Notes: generated by a model from the sequence alone, not told the origin. Counted from the first letter of the stretch, positions 20,916 through 32,189 are shown. The stretch: 64,000 bases of DNA from Dromiciops gliroides (GCF_019393635.1 NC_057867.1:66281492-66345491), one strand, 5' to 3'. Numbers and translations are program-made.

Positions 20916-21234
20916 GGGGGGAAAGCCACTTAGCAAAACCAAATAACTCATTAATCAAATCTGACAGAGTATATGATGTTCCATACCCTAGTCTTCCACC
21001 TGTGCAAATAAAGGGATAGAGATGACTCCTTTGGGGTCAAACTTGGCCATTATAATTATAGAGTTCAGTTGAGTTGTTTTTTGTTGCTGCTCTTTCTATT
21101 TGCATTGTTATAGTCATTATATATTGCTTTCCTGTTTCTGATTGTTTCACTCTATATTTATCAGTTCATGTTTCTCTGAATTCTTCATATTCATTGGGTT
21201 ATTTCTAGACCATGTCAAAAACAGAACCCAGCAT

Positions 21235-21665
21235 ATTCCTCCCTTAAAGTCACCCCTCCTCAAACTTCCCTAATCTGCTGTGAGAATCATCATCCTTCCA
21301 GCCACTCAATTTATAACCTTGGAGTCAATGTAGGCTCTTCCCTTTCCCTCACCCCACCCTGCATACCCATATCCAGTGTTTGCCAAATAATCACTTCTCA
21401 TCTGGAATAACTGCAAGATCCTCCTAAATGTCCTCTATTCCTCAAATCAATTTATCCTTTGCAGAGCTGCCAATGATATTCCTAAAGCACAAATCTAACC
21501 ATGTCACTCTCCTACTCAAAGAAACCAAAAACTTCCAGTGGCTTCCTATTATTTTGAGGATAAAATACATCCTCCTTAGTCTGGCACTGAAAGTCCTTCA
21601 CAATCCAGCTCTAGGCCACCTTTCCAGGCTTCTTCCAGATTACTATCATACATTCTGGTCAAGGT
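21235..21665 (+). repeat. L2 ORF/3' relic, sense
   Basis: The string ACCATGTCACTCTCCTACTC, CAGTGGCTTCCTATTATTTT and CAATCCAGCTCTAGGCCACC is typical of the L2 region ahead of its 3' end. Confidence 0.85.
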
Positions 21666-21774
21666 GACCTATTTTCTATTTATCATACACAACATTTCAT
21701 CTTCCATCTCTATACCTGTGCAAAATGAAGTAGGTAGGCATACTGTATGCTAGCTACAAACTACCAGACGAGTG

Positions 21775-21860
21775 TGTGTGTATATATATAAAATGCAAAG
21801 TTAATATATAAAATATATATAATACAAAGTTAATACAAACATATATATATATATAAATCA
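21775..21860. repeat. TG/TA simple repeat
   Basis: GTGTGTGTATATATAT followed by imperfect TATATA runs. Confidence 0.85.
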
Positions 21861-21932
21861 ATGCAAGGCAGTTTGAGAGGGCACTGCCAGTTGGGGACAT
21901 TAGGAAAGGTTTCATTCAAAAATAGTACCTGA

Positions 21933-22080
21933 GGGGGCAGCTAGGTGGCGCAGTAGATAAAGCACTGACCCTGGATTCAGGAGGCCCTGAGTTCAAATCT
22001 GAATTGAGAGACTTGACACTTACTAGCTGTGTGACCCTGGGCAAGTCACTTAACCCTCATTGCCCCACCCCCAAAAAGAA
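21933..22080 (+). mobile_element. tRNA-derived SINE, type B
   Basis: B-type head and end (CCTCATTGCCCCAC), with a C-rich start to the tail. No clear target duplication was seen. Confidence 0.88.
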
Positions 22081-22768
22081 AGAGAAGAAATCGGAGGTAG
22101 AGGTAAGGAGCAATGGGAGATGGAGTATCATGAGTGAGGAACAGAGAGAAGTCCAGCCAGAGGACTGAAGAGAATAGAAGGGGGAATGATGTCCAATGAG
22201 TCTAGAAGATAGACTGGGGCCGGATTGTGCATTTATTAAGTGATTACTATGTGCCAAGTACTGGGGGTACAAAGAGAAACAAAGCTAAAGCCAGGCCCTG
22301 ATTTCAAGGAGCTTATATTCTAATGGGGTAGGAAACGCATAAAAAGGAGCTAAAAAGGATGGGAGGAGGGGCAGTATCAGTGCAGAGATATGGTGGCAGA
22401 GTCCAGAGAGTCAGGAGAGCTGGGAGAGGAATGAAGGATGGTTGGCCTAAGCCATTCCTCAAAATGGAGAGTCCAGAAGGAACTCACTAATGAGAGGAGA
22501 AGGCCACAAGAGTGGAAACACATTCCAGGGTGAGAAGGCAGCCAAGACATGTTGCAGTCTGGAGAGCCAGAAGCAGAATGAAAATAGGAATTTTAAATCT
22601 ATTCTAGAAGCAATAGGAAGTCACTGAAGGTGGTTGAGTAGAGGAGCCACGTGGCCACATCTGTGCTTAAGGAGAATGACTTTAGCAACAATGCATAGGA
22701 GGGACTACAGAGATGAGAGACTAGAGGCAGGGAGACCAACGAGGAGGCTGTTGTAAGAAACTAGGCAA

Positions 22769-22926
22769 TGAGGGCAGCTAAGTGGCGCAGTGGATAAAAC
22801 ACTGGCCCTGGATTCAGGAAGACCTGGGTTCAAATCCAGCCTCAGACACTTGACACTTACTAGCTGTGTGACCCTGGGCAAGTCACTTAACCCTCACTGC
22901 CCTATACCAAAAAAAAAAAAAAAAAA
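22769..22926 (+). mobile_element. tRNA-derived SINE, type B
   Basis: Duplication AGAAACTAGGCAA at 22756-22768, and with one change at 22927-22939. The tail is a run of about 18 A. Confidence 0.93.
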
Positions 22927-23115
22927 AGAAGCTAGGCAACAGGTGATGATGGCCTGAACTAAGGTGGTAGCTGTTTGAGTGGAGAAACATATCCAGATGC
23001 AGAGATGTTGTGCAGGCAAGATTTGGCAACTAACTGGATATGTGGTTGATGCACAATGAGGCATCAAGGAGGCTAGGATAACACTGAGATTGTGAACCCG
23101 AGATGGTGGAAAGAT

Positions 23116-23431
23116 TTTGTCGTTGTTATTTGTCCTTTGGCTCTGGAAGAGGACTGTGACATTGGGGTGATGTCATGACTTGCACTGAATTGGATTTTTA
23201 AGTAAGGGAGGACTGTGCACGGTCACCAACCTTACTCTCTCCTCCACAGCCATCTGGGTTGAGTGGCAAGATATACACGAGGATGACTGGAGATGGCATG
23301 TTTAAGGCAATTGGGGTTAAGTGACTTGCCTAGGTTCACACAGCTGGTAAGTGTCTGAGGTGAGATTTGAACTCAGGTCCTCCTGACTCCAGAGCCAGTG
23401 TTTTATCCACTGCGCCACCTAGTTGCCCCCA
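23116..23431 (-). mobile_element. Composite SINE: tRNA-like head plus RTE-like tail, antisense
   Basis: The right part (23307-23431) is the antisense tRNA-derived SINE body. The left part (23116-23306) is a different tail with TTTGTCCTTTGGCTCTGGAA and GGTGATGTCATGACTTGCAC, related to the repeat end at 42360-42415. Both lie inside one GTGGAAAGAT duplication (23106 and 23432), so they moved as one unit. Confidence 0.8.
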
Positions 23432-23689
23432 GTGGAAAGATGGTGGCACCTTCAACAGAAAGAGTGAAGTTTGGAAGAGGTAATGGTTTAGGAGGAAAGA
23501 TTATGAGTTCCATTTTAGACATATTGAGTTTAAGATGTCTCTGAGATATCCAATTTGAAATAACCAAAAGGCAATTACTGATATGAGACTGAAACTCAGG
23601 GGAGAGAATGGGACTGGATATATAGATCTGCTTGCCATCCAATAATCTAAATTCAATATTCTAAAACTTCATCCTTCCTCAGGTTTCCC

Positions 23690-24320
23690 ACACCACCTTT
23701 CCCCAACCCTCTCAAAACCATTCATGAAGAGTACAATCTTCTCCCCTCTTCCTCAACTCAAATCACTCATATATCTTCCCCCATTATCTTCTCCTTCACT
23801 TCTTTCTCTCATAAAGAAGTGGTCCTTCTCCTTGCCAAGACACACCCCTTGACCCCATTCTATCGCATCTTCTCCAGCAGATTGGCTCCTCTCTTATCTC
23901 CACTCACTAAACTTCAATCTTTCCCTATCTACTGATATCTTCCCTACTACCTACAAACAATACCATGTTTCCCCCATACTGAAAAAACTCCCCAGTGGAT
24001 CCATCAACCTCCATTAGCTGTCATTCTATATCTCTCCTTAGCCTTAGTAGCTAACTTCAATGAAAAAGCTTTCTGTAATCAGTGCCTCCACTTTCTCTCC
24101 TCTCACTAGCTTCTAAGCCCTCTATAATGTGGCTTACAACCTCATCCTTCAACTGAAACTGGGCTATCTAAAGTTACCAGCGATCATTTAATTGCTAAAT
24201 GCGATGGAATTTTCTTAGTCCTTTCTACTTAATATGTCTGCCGCCTTTGACCCTATGGATCACCCTCTTCTTCTAGATAACCTCATCTCACTTGATTTTT
24301 ATGATACTGCTGTCTCCTGT
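23690..24320 (+). repeat. L2 ORF relic, sense
   Basis: Translated segments end in SAAFDPMDHPLLLDNLISL (24237-24293), the conserved reverse-transcriptase stretch of L2/CR1-type LINEs. Upstream DNA is C/T-rich as in the L2 sense strand. Frames are broken. Confidence 0.85.
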
Positions 24321-24344
24321 TCTCAGCACCTGGAACATAAATAC

Positions 24345-24710
24345 TTGTTGACTGACTTGTTGACTCTGGAGTACTGTGTTCAGTTCTGGGAGGCATGGTT
24401 TAAGAAGGACTTTGATAAGCTGGCGAGTGACCGGAGGTGAGCAACCAGCATGGTGAAGGGCCTTGAGTTCATGTCTTATGAGAAGCTGTTGAAGGAGTTG
24501 GGCACGGTTAGCCTGAGCAAGAGCATACTGGAGGCGGGGGGCAGTGTCTGAGCAGAAGCATAGGACCAACTTTAGGCTCAATGTCTGGAAAAACTTACTA
24601 ACAATAACAATGAGAGCTGTCCTGAGGTGGAATGGGCTACCTCGGGAAGTGGTGGGTTCCCCATCCTGGGAAGGCTTCAAGGAGAAGCTAGACTACCACT
24701 GATCAGGTAT
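24345..24710 (+). repeat. L3/CR1 3' end, sense
   Basis: GAGTACTGTGTTCAGTTCTG, CAACCAGCATGGTGAAGGGC, ACTTTAGGCTCAATGTCTGG, and the end TGGGAAGGCTTCAAGGAGAA are CR1/L3 3' landmarks in the right order. Confidence 0.85.
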
Positions 24711-24989
24711 GTTATAGTAGGGATTCCTTTCATTTCTCATTTCTCATTTCTACCAGCCAATGCTGAGGTCCCTCCTCATTCTCAGTCTTTGATTCTCTAG
24801 TCCACTGCTGCCTGCCCCCAGTATCCCTGAAAATTCTGTTCTGTTCATTCAGAACAGCATCCAAACTACCAGAATTGCCATCGTGAATCACTGAAGTGTC
24901 TCTGTCCTGGACACCATGTGAAGAAAATGACACCTACAAGTCTTTGCCCTGCTTGGACTGTAAATTGTACAACATAAAAGTCAGAACTA

Positions 24990-25190
24990 AGTGAAACGCA
25001 CTATGGTAGGCTGGAAAGAACCATAGACGTGTAGCCCTAGCTCTGGCATTTAAAGATCTACATGACCTTGGGCAAATTCCATGCCTTAGTTTCCCCAGCT
25101 ATAAAATAGAGATAATAATGCTTGTAAAGGATTTGCTTTGAGGTAATAATAAATATATGGTACTTTTAAAACTATAAAGACTTTTACAAA
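24990..25190 (+). repeat. MIR, sense
   Basis: CTATGGTAGGCTGGAAAGAA, then ACCTTGGGCAAATTCC and CCTTAGTTTCCCCAGC. Confidence 0.75.
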
Positions 25191-25269
25191 TTTGGCCAAC
25201 ACTGTTATTTTGATTGGTTCCCTGAACCATAAGCCACACTCAAGACAATCAGTTGGGGTGGGGGTGTTG

Positions 25270-25440
25270 TGTGGGGAAATAGCCCTATGATTTCATTGGT
25301 ACAGGGAACTTCTGATGAGCAAACTCTCTTTACCAATGCAGAATGGCACTTGCTTTGTAGCTTCCAGTTTTAAGAGACTTGCCTGGGCAACTGAGACGTT
25401 AAGTGATTTTCTCAGTCACAAAGTTTTTCTCAGGTAAAAC
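25270..25440 (-). repeat. Older CORE-type SINE, antisense
   Basis: Same family as 2197-3090: TTTCATTGGTACAGGGAACT, CTTTACCAATGCAGAATGGC and GACTTGCCTGGGCAACTGAG. Confidence 0.75.
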
Positions 25441-25729
25441 CTTAGTCTCCCTGTACACCCCAGAAGACACAATGGAGTCTAAAGCTAGGACTCCTTGAGA
25501 TAAAAAAGAGAGCAAATACTCAGAAGAAGGGTGTGTGTGGGGGGAGGGAAACCTCTGGTTTTCAATCAAAATTCTGATAGGCAAGATAAGGAAATCATTG
25601 TACAGAATTAGGTCTGTTCAGGTAAGTTCTGATAGATGGAGCCAAGCGGTAGGGGTTGGACAAAGAAAAATAAGCACGCATCAAGAGTCCTTGGGTATTT
25701 AGGAGCTATATCAGGAATGGAGCCTACCC

Positions 25730-25880
25730 AGGGAGTGGGGATGTGGGACCATGGACAAGTCATTTCACACCTCAGACCCCAAGTTTCCTCATCTGTAAAA
25801 TGGAGATGATAATAATACTTGGATTATCTACCTTACAGAGCTGTTGTGAGGAAAGTGATTTGTAAAAAAAAAGTGATTTG
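25730..25880 (+). repeat. MIR 3' part, sense
   Basis: GGACAAGTCATTTCACACCT, TTCCTCATCTGTAAAATGGA and CAGAGCTGTTGTGAGG. AAAGTGATTTGT is duplicated in tandem at 25852-25881. Confidence 0.75.
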
Positions 25881-25959
25881 TCAATTCCCAGGTGCCACTG
25901 AGTTATGACCCTTCAATGGATCTAAGTCTTATCAGTGTGGACACCTCCTTGCAATGGTA

Positions 25960-26160
25960 CAAGTGTGGAGAAATGGGAAGAATATTGGATTTGGAGTCAG
26001 AAGACCTTTGTTAGAATCCCAGCTCTGCCACTTAGTTCCTGTGTGATCTTGGGCAAATAACAATTTATATTGGCCTCAGTTTCTCCATATGTAAAACGAA
26101 AGGGTTGAACTAGGTGACCTCTAACAAGGTCCCTTCCAGCTCTAGTTGCATCCTACCCAT
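25960..26160 (+). repeat. MIR, sense
   Basis: GGAGAAATGGGAAGAATATT, TTTGGAGTCAGAAGACCTTT and CCCTTCCAGCTCTAGTTGCA. Confidence 0.8.
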
Positions 26161-26242
26161 TATTTCTCATCCTGTATGATGTCTGTTCATATATCCTCAT
26201 AAATCCTCCACAGAAGATAAATCCAATGTATTAGTGGCCTTC

Positions 26243-26470
26243 TTAGAAGGTAACATTCCATGGGTAATGATAGAGCACTTGGGCTGCACATCTGTTAGCC
26301 CTCATTCTCACTACATGACTGGCCCACCTCCATTCCCAGCCATATATTTCCTGTGTAATATCTTTTATGCTACTTCTTGGGCAACAGTCATCATTGTAAT
26401 TGTGCAGTGGTCCATTTATGCCCACCATGTAACTGTCCATCGTCCTTTAGATGACAGGTTGTAAACTGTG
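26243..26470 (-). repeat. RTE-clade LINE fragment (C-terminal RT region), antisense
   Basis: The reverse strand encodes a 65-residue open stretch with SYMVG, then WEWRWASHVVRMRANR and an HYPWN end. That is the RAMER / RWAGH-RM / W-PR order at the C-terminal side of RTE-clade polyproteins. The upstream part is not readable. The hAT-like element at 26867 lies beyond it. Confidence 0.75.
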
Positions 26471-26866
26471 GTATTCCATGACTAACAGCTTCTATAGAAG
26501 CTCTGGGAGAACATCAGTGTTAAAAAAATTGGATTTTGTGTTTGAGCACAGCTTGAAGATACTGAAAATAATGTGTAATTTCCCAAATGTAATCCAGTCC
26601 TCTTTTTTCTTCCTATCCACTTCTGAGACTGGCTCACTGTCTATCCACAATGTCTGTCCATGACATGTACAGATAACAGCTGTTCATTCAACTGGACAAT
26701 AGAGATTCTTTCATCCACTCAGTTTTTCCTATGTGGATTATTCAACTGATCTCTTTTCAGTATTACAGATTTTCTATATGGCTATGCAATGTTCTGGGGG
26801 CATGATACAATCACCGCAATGTTGATAGTGAACAGGACCATCTGGAGGAGCTTACTAGCTCTAGGG

Positions 26867-27242
26867 CAGTGGTTTCCAACATTTTTTTTTTGTTTCACAA
26901 GCTCTTTTCAACAAAAAAGTGTTGTGAACACCCAGGGTAATTTAATATATTACTCATAATATTCTTTTTAGTTTATTCATTAAGTGCTTACAATAACTAC
27001 AATGATAACATTTGCTCCCCCCCCAAAAAAAACTCATGATGGGTTTGAATCACTGCAAAAATAGGCATATAATGCTTCAAACCAGCACATACTTCTTGTC
27101 ACAGAGGAAAAATATATTTGTAACATAATTGTAACATAATTGGGCAATTATTTACTGCCATTAAGGAATGTTTAGCTTAAATCTCTTGGACAATAGGCAG
27201 GAACCCCTAAGGGGTTCACAAACCACTAAATAGGAACCATTG
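26867..27242. mobile_element. hAT-like non-autonomous DNA transposon
   Basis: A 376-bp unit. The left end is CAGTGGTTTCC and the right end, reverse-complemented, is CAATGGTTCC: inverted ends of the CARTGGTTYC kind. Flanks CTCTAGGG (26859-26866) and CTCCAGGG (27243-27250) make an 8-bp target duplication with one change, the size used by hAT transposases. The interior is AT-rich with no coding frame. Confidence 0.75.
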
Positions 27243-27250
27243 CTCCAGGG

Positions 27251-27760
27251 AATCCGGCATATGTCACTGAAAACCCTTTCCTTGCTCCCTGCCTGTGCCT
27301 ACCTCTTTGGGTCCATAATATGCCTTTATATCAACACACTTCCTGTCATCAGCTGCTTGTGGCATTGGGTTCAATTGTTTTATCTGCTATATTTTCCGAA
27401 TTTGCACATGTCTGGGCTGGTCTTCTCTGAAACTATGCCCTGGAAACAGCTTACTCAAACTCAACTGGACAGCATGGAGGGGAAACAGTACCCTGTACCT
27501 AAGAGACAATCTCATTATAGTAATAAGGACTAGAGCCCCTAAATCTACAATTGCACTCCTAGAAATCTACACGTAATAGGACTCCTGAGAAGAAATGAGT
27601 TCGAAGACTTGTTGCCCAACTCTACAGTCTGCTGATAACTGTTTCAGGAATCAAGCGATCGATCTTTTCAGAGTATCTGCTGTAGACCCATTGCTGTACT
27701 GGGTCTAGTGAGAGACACGTGAGAAACTGAAGACTTGATCCTCACATTTTCCTTTATGCA
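27251..27760. other. No gene recognised
   Basis: Mostly unique-looking sequence. The open frame at 27240-27533 starts inside the hAT-like element's flank and shows no recognised domain. Part may be a decayed RTE body. Confidence 0.4.
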
Positions 27761-27761
27761 T

Positions 27762-27850
27762 CCCAAATATGGTTCTGAGAAGGGTTCCATAGGCTTCACT
27801 GAGCTGCCTAAGGGGTCCATGACAAAACAAAGTGAAGAAGCCCTGATGCT
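27762..27850 (-). repeat. hAT-like non-autonomous family (copy 2, end only)
   Basis: TTCCATAGGCTTCACTGAGC and CTAAGGGGTCCATGACAAAA match the end of the 19345 repeat in the same orientation. Confidence 0.55.
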
Positions 27851-27859
27851 GTTCAACCT

Positions 27860-27980
27860 TCATTTTCCACATAAGGAAACTGAGACTAGAAAACTGTCCA
27901 TGGCCCCACAGTTAGTATCAGAAGCAGGATTTGAATGCAATTCCTTTGTAAGTTTACTTTCCATTCCACCTTGCTGCTTC
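27860..27980 (-). repeat. MIR, antisense
   Basis: ACATAAGGAAACTGAGACTA followed by ATGGCCCCACAGTTAGTATC and a GGATTTGAATGCAATTCC box. Confidence 0.75.
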
Positions 27981-28084
27981 TTTATACCGAGAATATCCTC
28001 CATAGGTGAAGTCTGAAGTTCCTGTCGGTGGGTTGTGTGCACTTGACGTTTTTTCATCGTGGGAATGTGCTTGATCATAATTTG

Positions 28085-28160
28085 GGTGGAGGCCTTTAAG
28101 GGCATCAGTCCCTGGCACACAGTAGGCACTTAATAAATGGTTGCTGATGATTGATCGGGA
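28085..28160 (+). repeat. L2 3' tip, sense
   Basis: CCCTGGCACACAGTAGGCAC and TTAATAAATGGTTGCTGATG. Confidence 0.75.
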
Positions 28161-29280
28161 GGTAACCAAAGCCCTGGTATGTTTGGTGGCCTAGAGGTGG
28201 TCAGCGATTGGTTGGGGTTCTCTGAGTATTTCAGTGTTGGAGCAGAGATCATGGTTGCCAAGAGTATAGTATTCGGGTACACATGTAGCATGGGAGGAAG
28301 ATGAATGAAAGGTGAGGAAGAGGTTACCCAAGTCACCTGGCAGGTGACAGTGAGTGCAGAGGGGGCTCCTTTCTCTGCATGGGATTGGCGATGGGTGCCC
28401 AGGAGGTGGAGAATGGCTTGGTTGCCCGTACCCCCACTCCCACCCCCACGCAGCAATATGTATTGAGCAATGCTGAAAACCTAAAAAATCAGCTTTTACA
28501 TAGCCCCACTCATCTGAATCATGGACAGCTGAGTTCACCTCTGGGTTTCTGTTTTAGAAGGAGAATGCTGGGGGGGAGGGTTGGGGGAGACTGGGTGAAC
28601 TAACAGCCACTGTAACTCAAAACTTGGTGTGACTCTGTCCTACCTATAGGCATTTGATAACAATAACTGCGAAGCAATGAAGCAACGTGATCCTGGAAAC
28701 CAAACATCTGTTCCAAGACCTGGGGTGAGCATGTTTTTCTGGAATATCCCCTTAGAAATGTTTTCTTAACATTTGTTCAAACAAGTTGAGGTCTGGCCAC
28801 CCTCTCATGTCTTGCTCGATTGGGTAGGCGCCAAGTATGACATTATTCACTTCCATGTGGTTTGAGTTAGGGGGAGGTGCTGTGTGAGGCAGAGACACTG
28901 GGGTAAGCCCCAAAGGAACGAGTCAAGTGGGACCCTGGAGAGGACAGTTTCCTTTTGCAAAGTGGAGGGGGGAGGGGGGAATAGGCAACTGGGTAGAGGC
29001 CACTAGGAAGCTACAGCCGCCCTAATGTTCCCTCTCCAGCCTGCTAGTCTGTCCTGGATTCTTTCCCCCAACTCACTCCATCCTCTGCTTTGCCTATTTC
29101 CTCAGCTCTGAAACAGAAGCCAAATATACCCTACAGGCTTCTGGGGATCTTAGGGAGAACTTGGAGCTCTGGGCAAGAGCCACATTGGCCTCGGTTTGCT
29201 CTGGTCTTGCTTGCCTGACACAAGCAGTGAAATCCATTGGGTCAAAGGATTTTTAGTGGTACAGGTACTTAGTAAGAGTT
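28161..29280. other. Largely unique sequence, no gene assigned
   Basis: Few repeat marks are visible. One splice-flanked open segment lies within it (28650-28724, listed separately). The longer open frames on both strands here run across each other and carry no recognised domain. Confidence 0.5.
28650..28724 (+). other. Exon-like segment, unassigned
   Basis: A 75-base segment is bounded by a pyrimidine-rich acceptor (CTGTCCTACCTATAG) and a GTGAGC donor. A branch-point-like ACTAAC lies about 53 bases upstream. It is open in phase 0 for all 25 codons (starting AFDNNNCEAMKQ). It is in unique-looking DNA. I could not match it to any protein, and splice-like sites arise by chance. Confidence 0.25.
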
Positions 29281-29284
29281 CATG

Positions 29285-29425
29285 GGCTCACAGATTCATA
29301 GAATGTCGGAGCCAGGAGGAATCTTTGAGTTCATCTATCTTAGCCCATCTCAGTCATTTTACAGAGGACGGAACTGGAACCAAGAGAGTTAGATGACTTG
29401 CCCAAGGTCCTACAGGTAATGAGTG
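29285..29425 (-). repeat. MIR/L3-type fragment, antisense
   Basis: ATTCATAGAATGTCGGAGCC, CATTTTACAGAGGACGGAAC and TGACTTGCCCAAGGTCC. Confidence 0.7.
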
Positions 29426-29474
29426 AATGGGTAGCAGAGCCAAAGCTTCATAGGAGCAAAAATTGCTCCATCGT

Positions 29475-29700
29475 AGAATTCTGGAAACCTGGGGGTGAAG
29501 ACCAGCTCCTGCACTTCCTGGCTGTGTGACCTGGGTCAAGTCTCTTCCCCTATCTGGTTCTCATTTTTCTCTTCTTTAAAGTGATGGAGCTAGCTTGGCT
29601 GATTCTGAAGGGCCCTTCTAGCTCTGACATTCTATGACTCTATGATCTTGAAAGGCCCTTCTAGCTCTGACATTCTATGACTCTATGAACCCAGGTCTCC
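29475..29700 (+). repeat. MIR with a tandemly duplicated tail
   Basis: After GGCTGTGTGACCTGGGTCAA the MIR tail GGCCCTTCTAGCTCTGACAT / TCTATGACTCTATGA appears twice, spaced about 43 bases (29609 and 29652). Confidence 0.85.
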
Positions 29701-30290
29701 CATCTCTAAACCCTCCCCACTAAAAAGGTTAGGTAATTGATTGATGTCACTTCAGGTGCCTCCCAGAGCCCATAAATCAAAAGGACTCTTAGTGAAGGCA
29801 CTTTTCTATGTTGGGCAGAACACAAGAACACCCAGTAAGCAGATTGAATATCATCCCTTGGTCTGGGCTGGCCAGAGAATAACTGTGGAACTTGCCAACA
29901 GGGGCAGCATGTGATGAAGCCTCTGGCAGCTTTGGAGACACAGACAGCCTGCTAGGGGAGAGGGCCCTGTATCCTCAACCCTTGCGTGATCTAGAGATGC
30001 TGGAGGACACTGGCTGAGGGGTGATAAGGAGGCTTGGGCTGGAAGAAATGTGATATGTGTGCTGTCAGCTACAATCACGCTATTAGATGGTTTTGCTTAA
30101 CTATGTTCAGGGAAGGTTGGTTTGGGTGTTTGTTGGAAAGTGTCTGGTATATCCAAACAAAATGTGCCAAAACACTTTTAAAAGTTTTTCATTAGAAACT
30201 TAGCAATCATCACCAAACAAAACATTTTAATATAAAAAGAACACAAGAGGATTGTATAAGATGAAATGTTCTGTGCTGTTCGTTTTTTAA
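29700..30290. other. No gene recognised
   Basis: Unique-looking sequence on both strands. The reverse open frame at 29851-30078 has no recognised features. Confidence 0.4.
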
Positions 30291-30350
30291 GTGTATATTA
30301 AATTTACCAAGAGAGTAACAAAATTGCCCTGTTTGTGTCAACATATTTTT

Positions 30351-30491
30351 TTTTGGGCGGGGCAATGGGGGTTAAGTGACTCGCCCAGGGTCACACAGCT
30401 AGTAAGTGTCAAGTGTCTGAAGCCGGATTTGAACTCAGGTCCTCCTGAATCCAGGGCCGGTGCTCTATCCACTGTGCCACCCAGCCGCCCC
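30351..30491 (-). mobile_element. tRNA-derived SINE, type B, antisense
   Basis: Duplication GTCAACATATTTTT (30337-30350) and GTCAATATATTTTT (30492-30505). Confidence 0.93.
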
Positions 30492-30889
30492 GTCAATATA
30501 TTTTTTAAACTGGCTATGGAGAGGAGGAGGGGGAGGGCTTTTAAAAATGCAGATTAAGGCTACATTACTAACAACAGGGAAAGAATCATAAATAACATTC
30601 TAGGAAAGGATAAAAGTTGCCCGCTGTCATTTTTACATCCACATATACCATAATTGCAGAAAAAATATACTACATTACATTTACCAAAAAAAGATGTTTT
30701 ATTCATGCTTTTTCTTTTCACATCACAGTTATTTCTTAATAGAATACATTTGGCCACCTCCCCCCACCTCACTCCACAACTGAACTCTCTTGGAACAAAG
30801 AAAAACCAGTAAAGCCAACTGATACGGTGACCACATCTGTCAATGTGTACAACATCCTGTCCTTGTAGTTAGTCTCCCACTTCTCTCTG

Positions 30890-31465
30890 TGTTTCATTAT
30901 TTGTTCTCTAGAACCACTATTGCTTGTGTAGTTACTCAGAGATTGGCTCTTTTTCAGTATCTAAAGCACAGCTCTGACCATGTTACCTCCACCCTCCCAC
31001 TCAGTAAAACAGCAGTGGCTCCCTACTGCCTCCAGGATCAAATACAAAGCGTTCTGTTTGGCGTTAAAAGCCCTTCATAATCAAGCCCCTCCTACCTTTC
31101 TAGCCTGCTCCCACCTGTGTGTACTCTTTGATTCTCCTGGCTGGTCCACAAATAAGATGCTCCATCTCTTATCTCCCGGCATTCTCTCCTTCCTCATCTC
31201 CTACTGGCTTCCTTCAAGTCCCATCTAAAATCCCATCTTCTCCAGGAAGCCTTTCTCACCCCCTCTTAATTCTAGTACCCTTCCCCTGCTACTTACTTAC
31301 TATTTATCCTGGAAATAGCTTGTTTGTGCATACTTCTTTGCATTCTGTCTCCTCCATCAGACTGAGTTCCTTGAGGGAAGAGACTGTCTTTTACCTCTTT
31401 TTGTAATCCTAGTGCTTAGCACAGTGCCTGGCACATAGTAGGTGCTTAATGTTTACTGACTGAAG
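30890..31465 (+). repeat. L2 3' end, sense, well preserved
   Basis: ACTGCCTCCAGGATCAAATA, GACTGAGTTCCTTGAGGGAA and GCACAGTGCCTGGCACATAG / TAGGTGCTTAATG. The three overlapping open frames are decayed L2 ORF. Confidence 0.9.
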
Positions 31466-32032
31466 TTTACAATAAGTCATGTTATTTTAAACGTGGTTAT
31501 TGTTCTGGTTCTGCTTATTTCAGTCATTATTACTTCATATAAATCCTCCCATCCTTCTCTGAATTACTCATATTCATCAGTTCTTATCCTGTGGTATACT
31601 ATTATGTTCATTTATCACTGTGTGGTCAACCATTTCCCCCAATCAACAAGGGCTCACTTGGTCTTTAATTCTTGGCGCCATTAAAAAAGTGCTGTGATGA
31701 ATATTGTCTTATGTGCTCGACCTTCTTATCTTTTGAGCTCCCTGGGGTGTGTGCTCAGCAGTGAATCCTCTGCTTTTTCACAAAAAAGCTTCCACAATGA
31801 AGTTCTTTATTTTAAAAATCTGAATGGTGGGGACAAAAGCTGAGAATGTGGGGACCACATTCACAAATCCCCGTCCATGTTGGAGAAGAACAGAGACAGC
31901 AGGAGGGGCCACAGAGCTAGAAGAGACCTTGGACATCCAGTTCTGTGAGAAAGAGATCACCAGGATGAGAGGATCACATGATCACAGCTGGGAGGCACTT
32001 CCAAGGTTATCTGTTCTCATGTAAGAATGCTT

Positions 32033-32189
32033 TGGGGGCAGCTGGGTGGCACAGTGGATAGAGCACCAGCCCTGGATTCAGGAGGACCTGAGTTCAAATC
32101 CGGCCTCAAACACTTGACACTTACTAGCTGTGTGACCCTGGGCAAGTCACTTAACCCCCATTGCCCCACAAAAAGAAAAAAGAAAAAAA
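32033..32189 (+). mobile_element. tRNA-derived SINE, type B
   Basis: Duplication AAGAATGCTT at 32023-32032 and 32190-32199; A/G tail. Confidence 0.93.

Larger units (their letters stand above)
22215..23645 (-). repeat. Long L2 relic, antisense, split by two SINEs
   Basis: It starts at the 3' tip (TTATTAAGTGATTACTATGT), passes AGAGGAGCCACGTGGCCACA and GGAGACCAACGAGGAGGCTG, and ends near TTAGACATATTGAGTTTAAG and GGGGAGAGAATGGGACTGGA. Confidence 0.85.
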
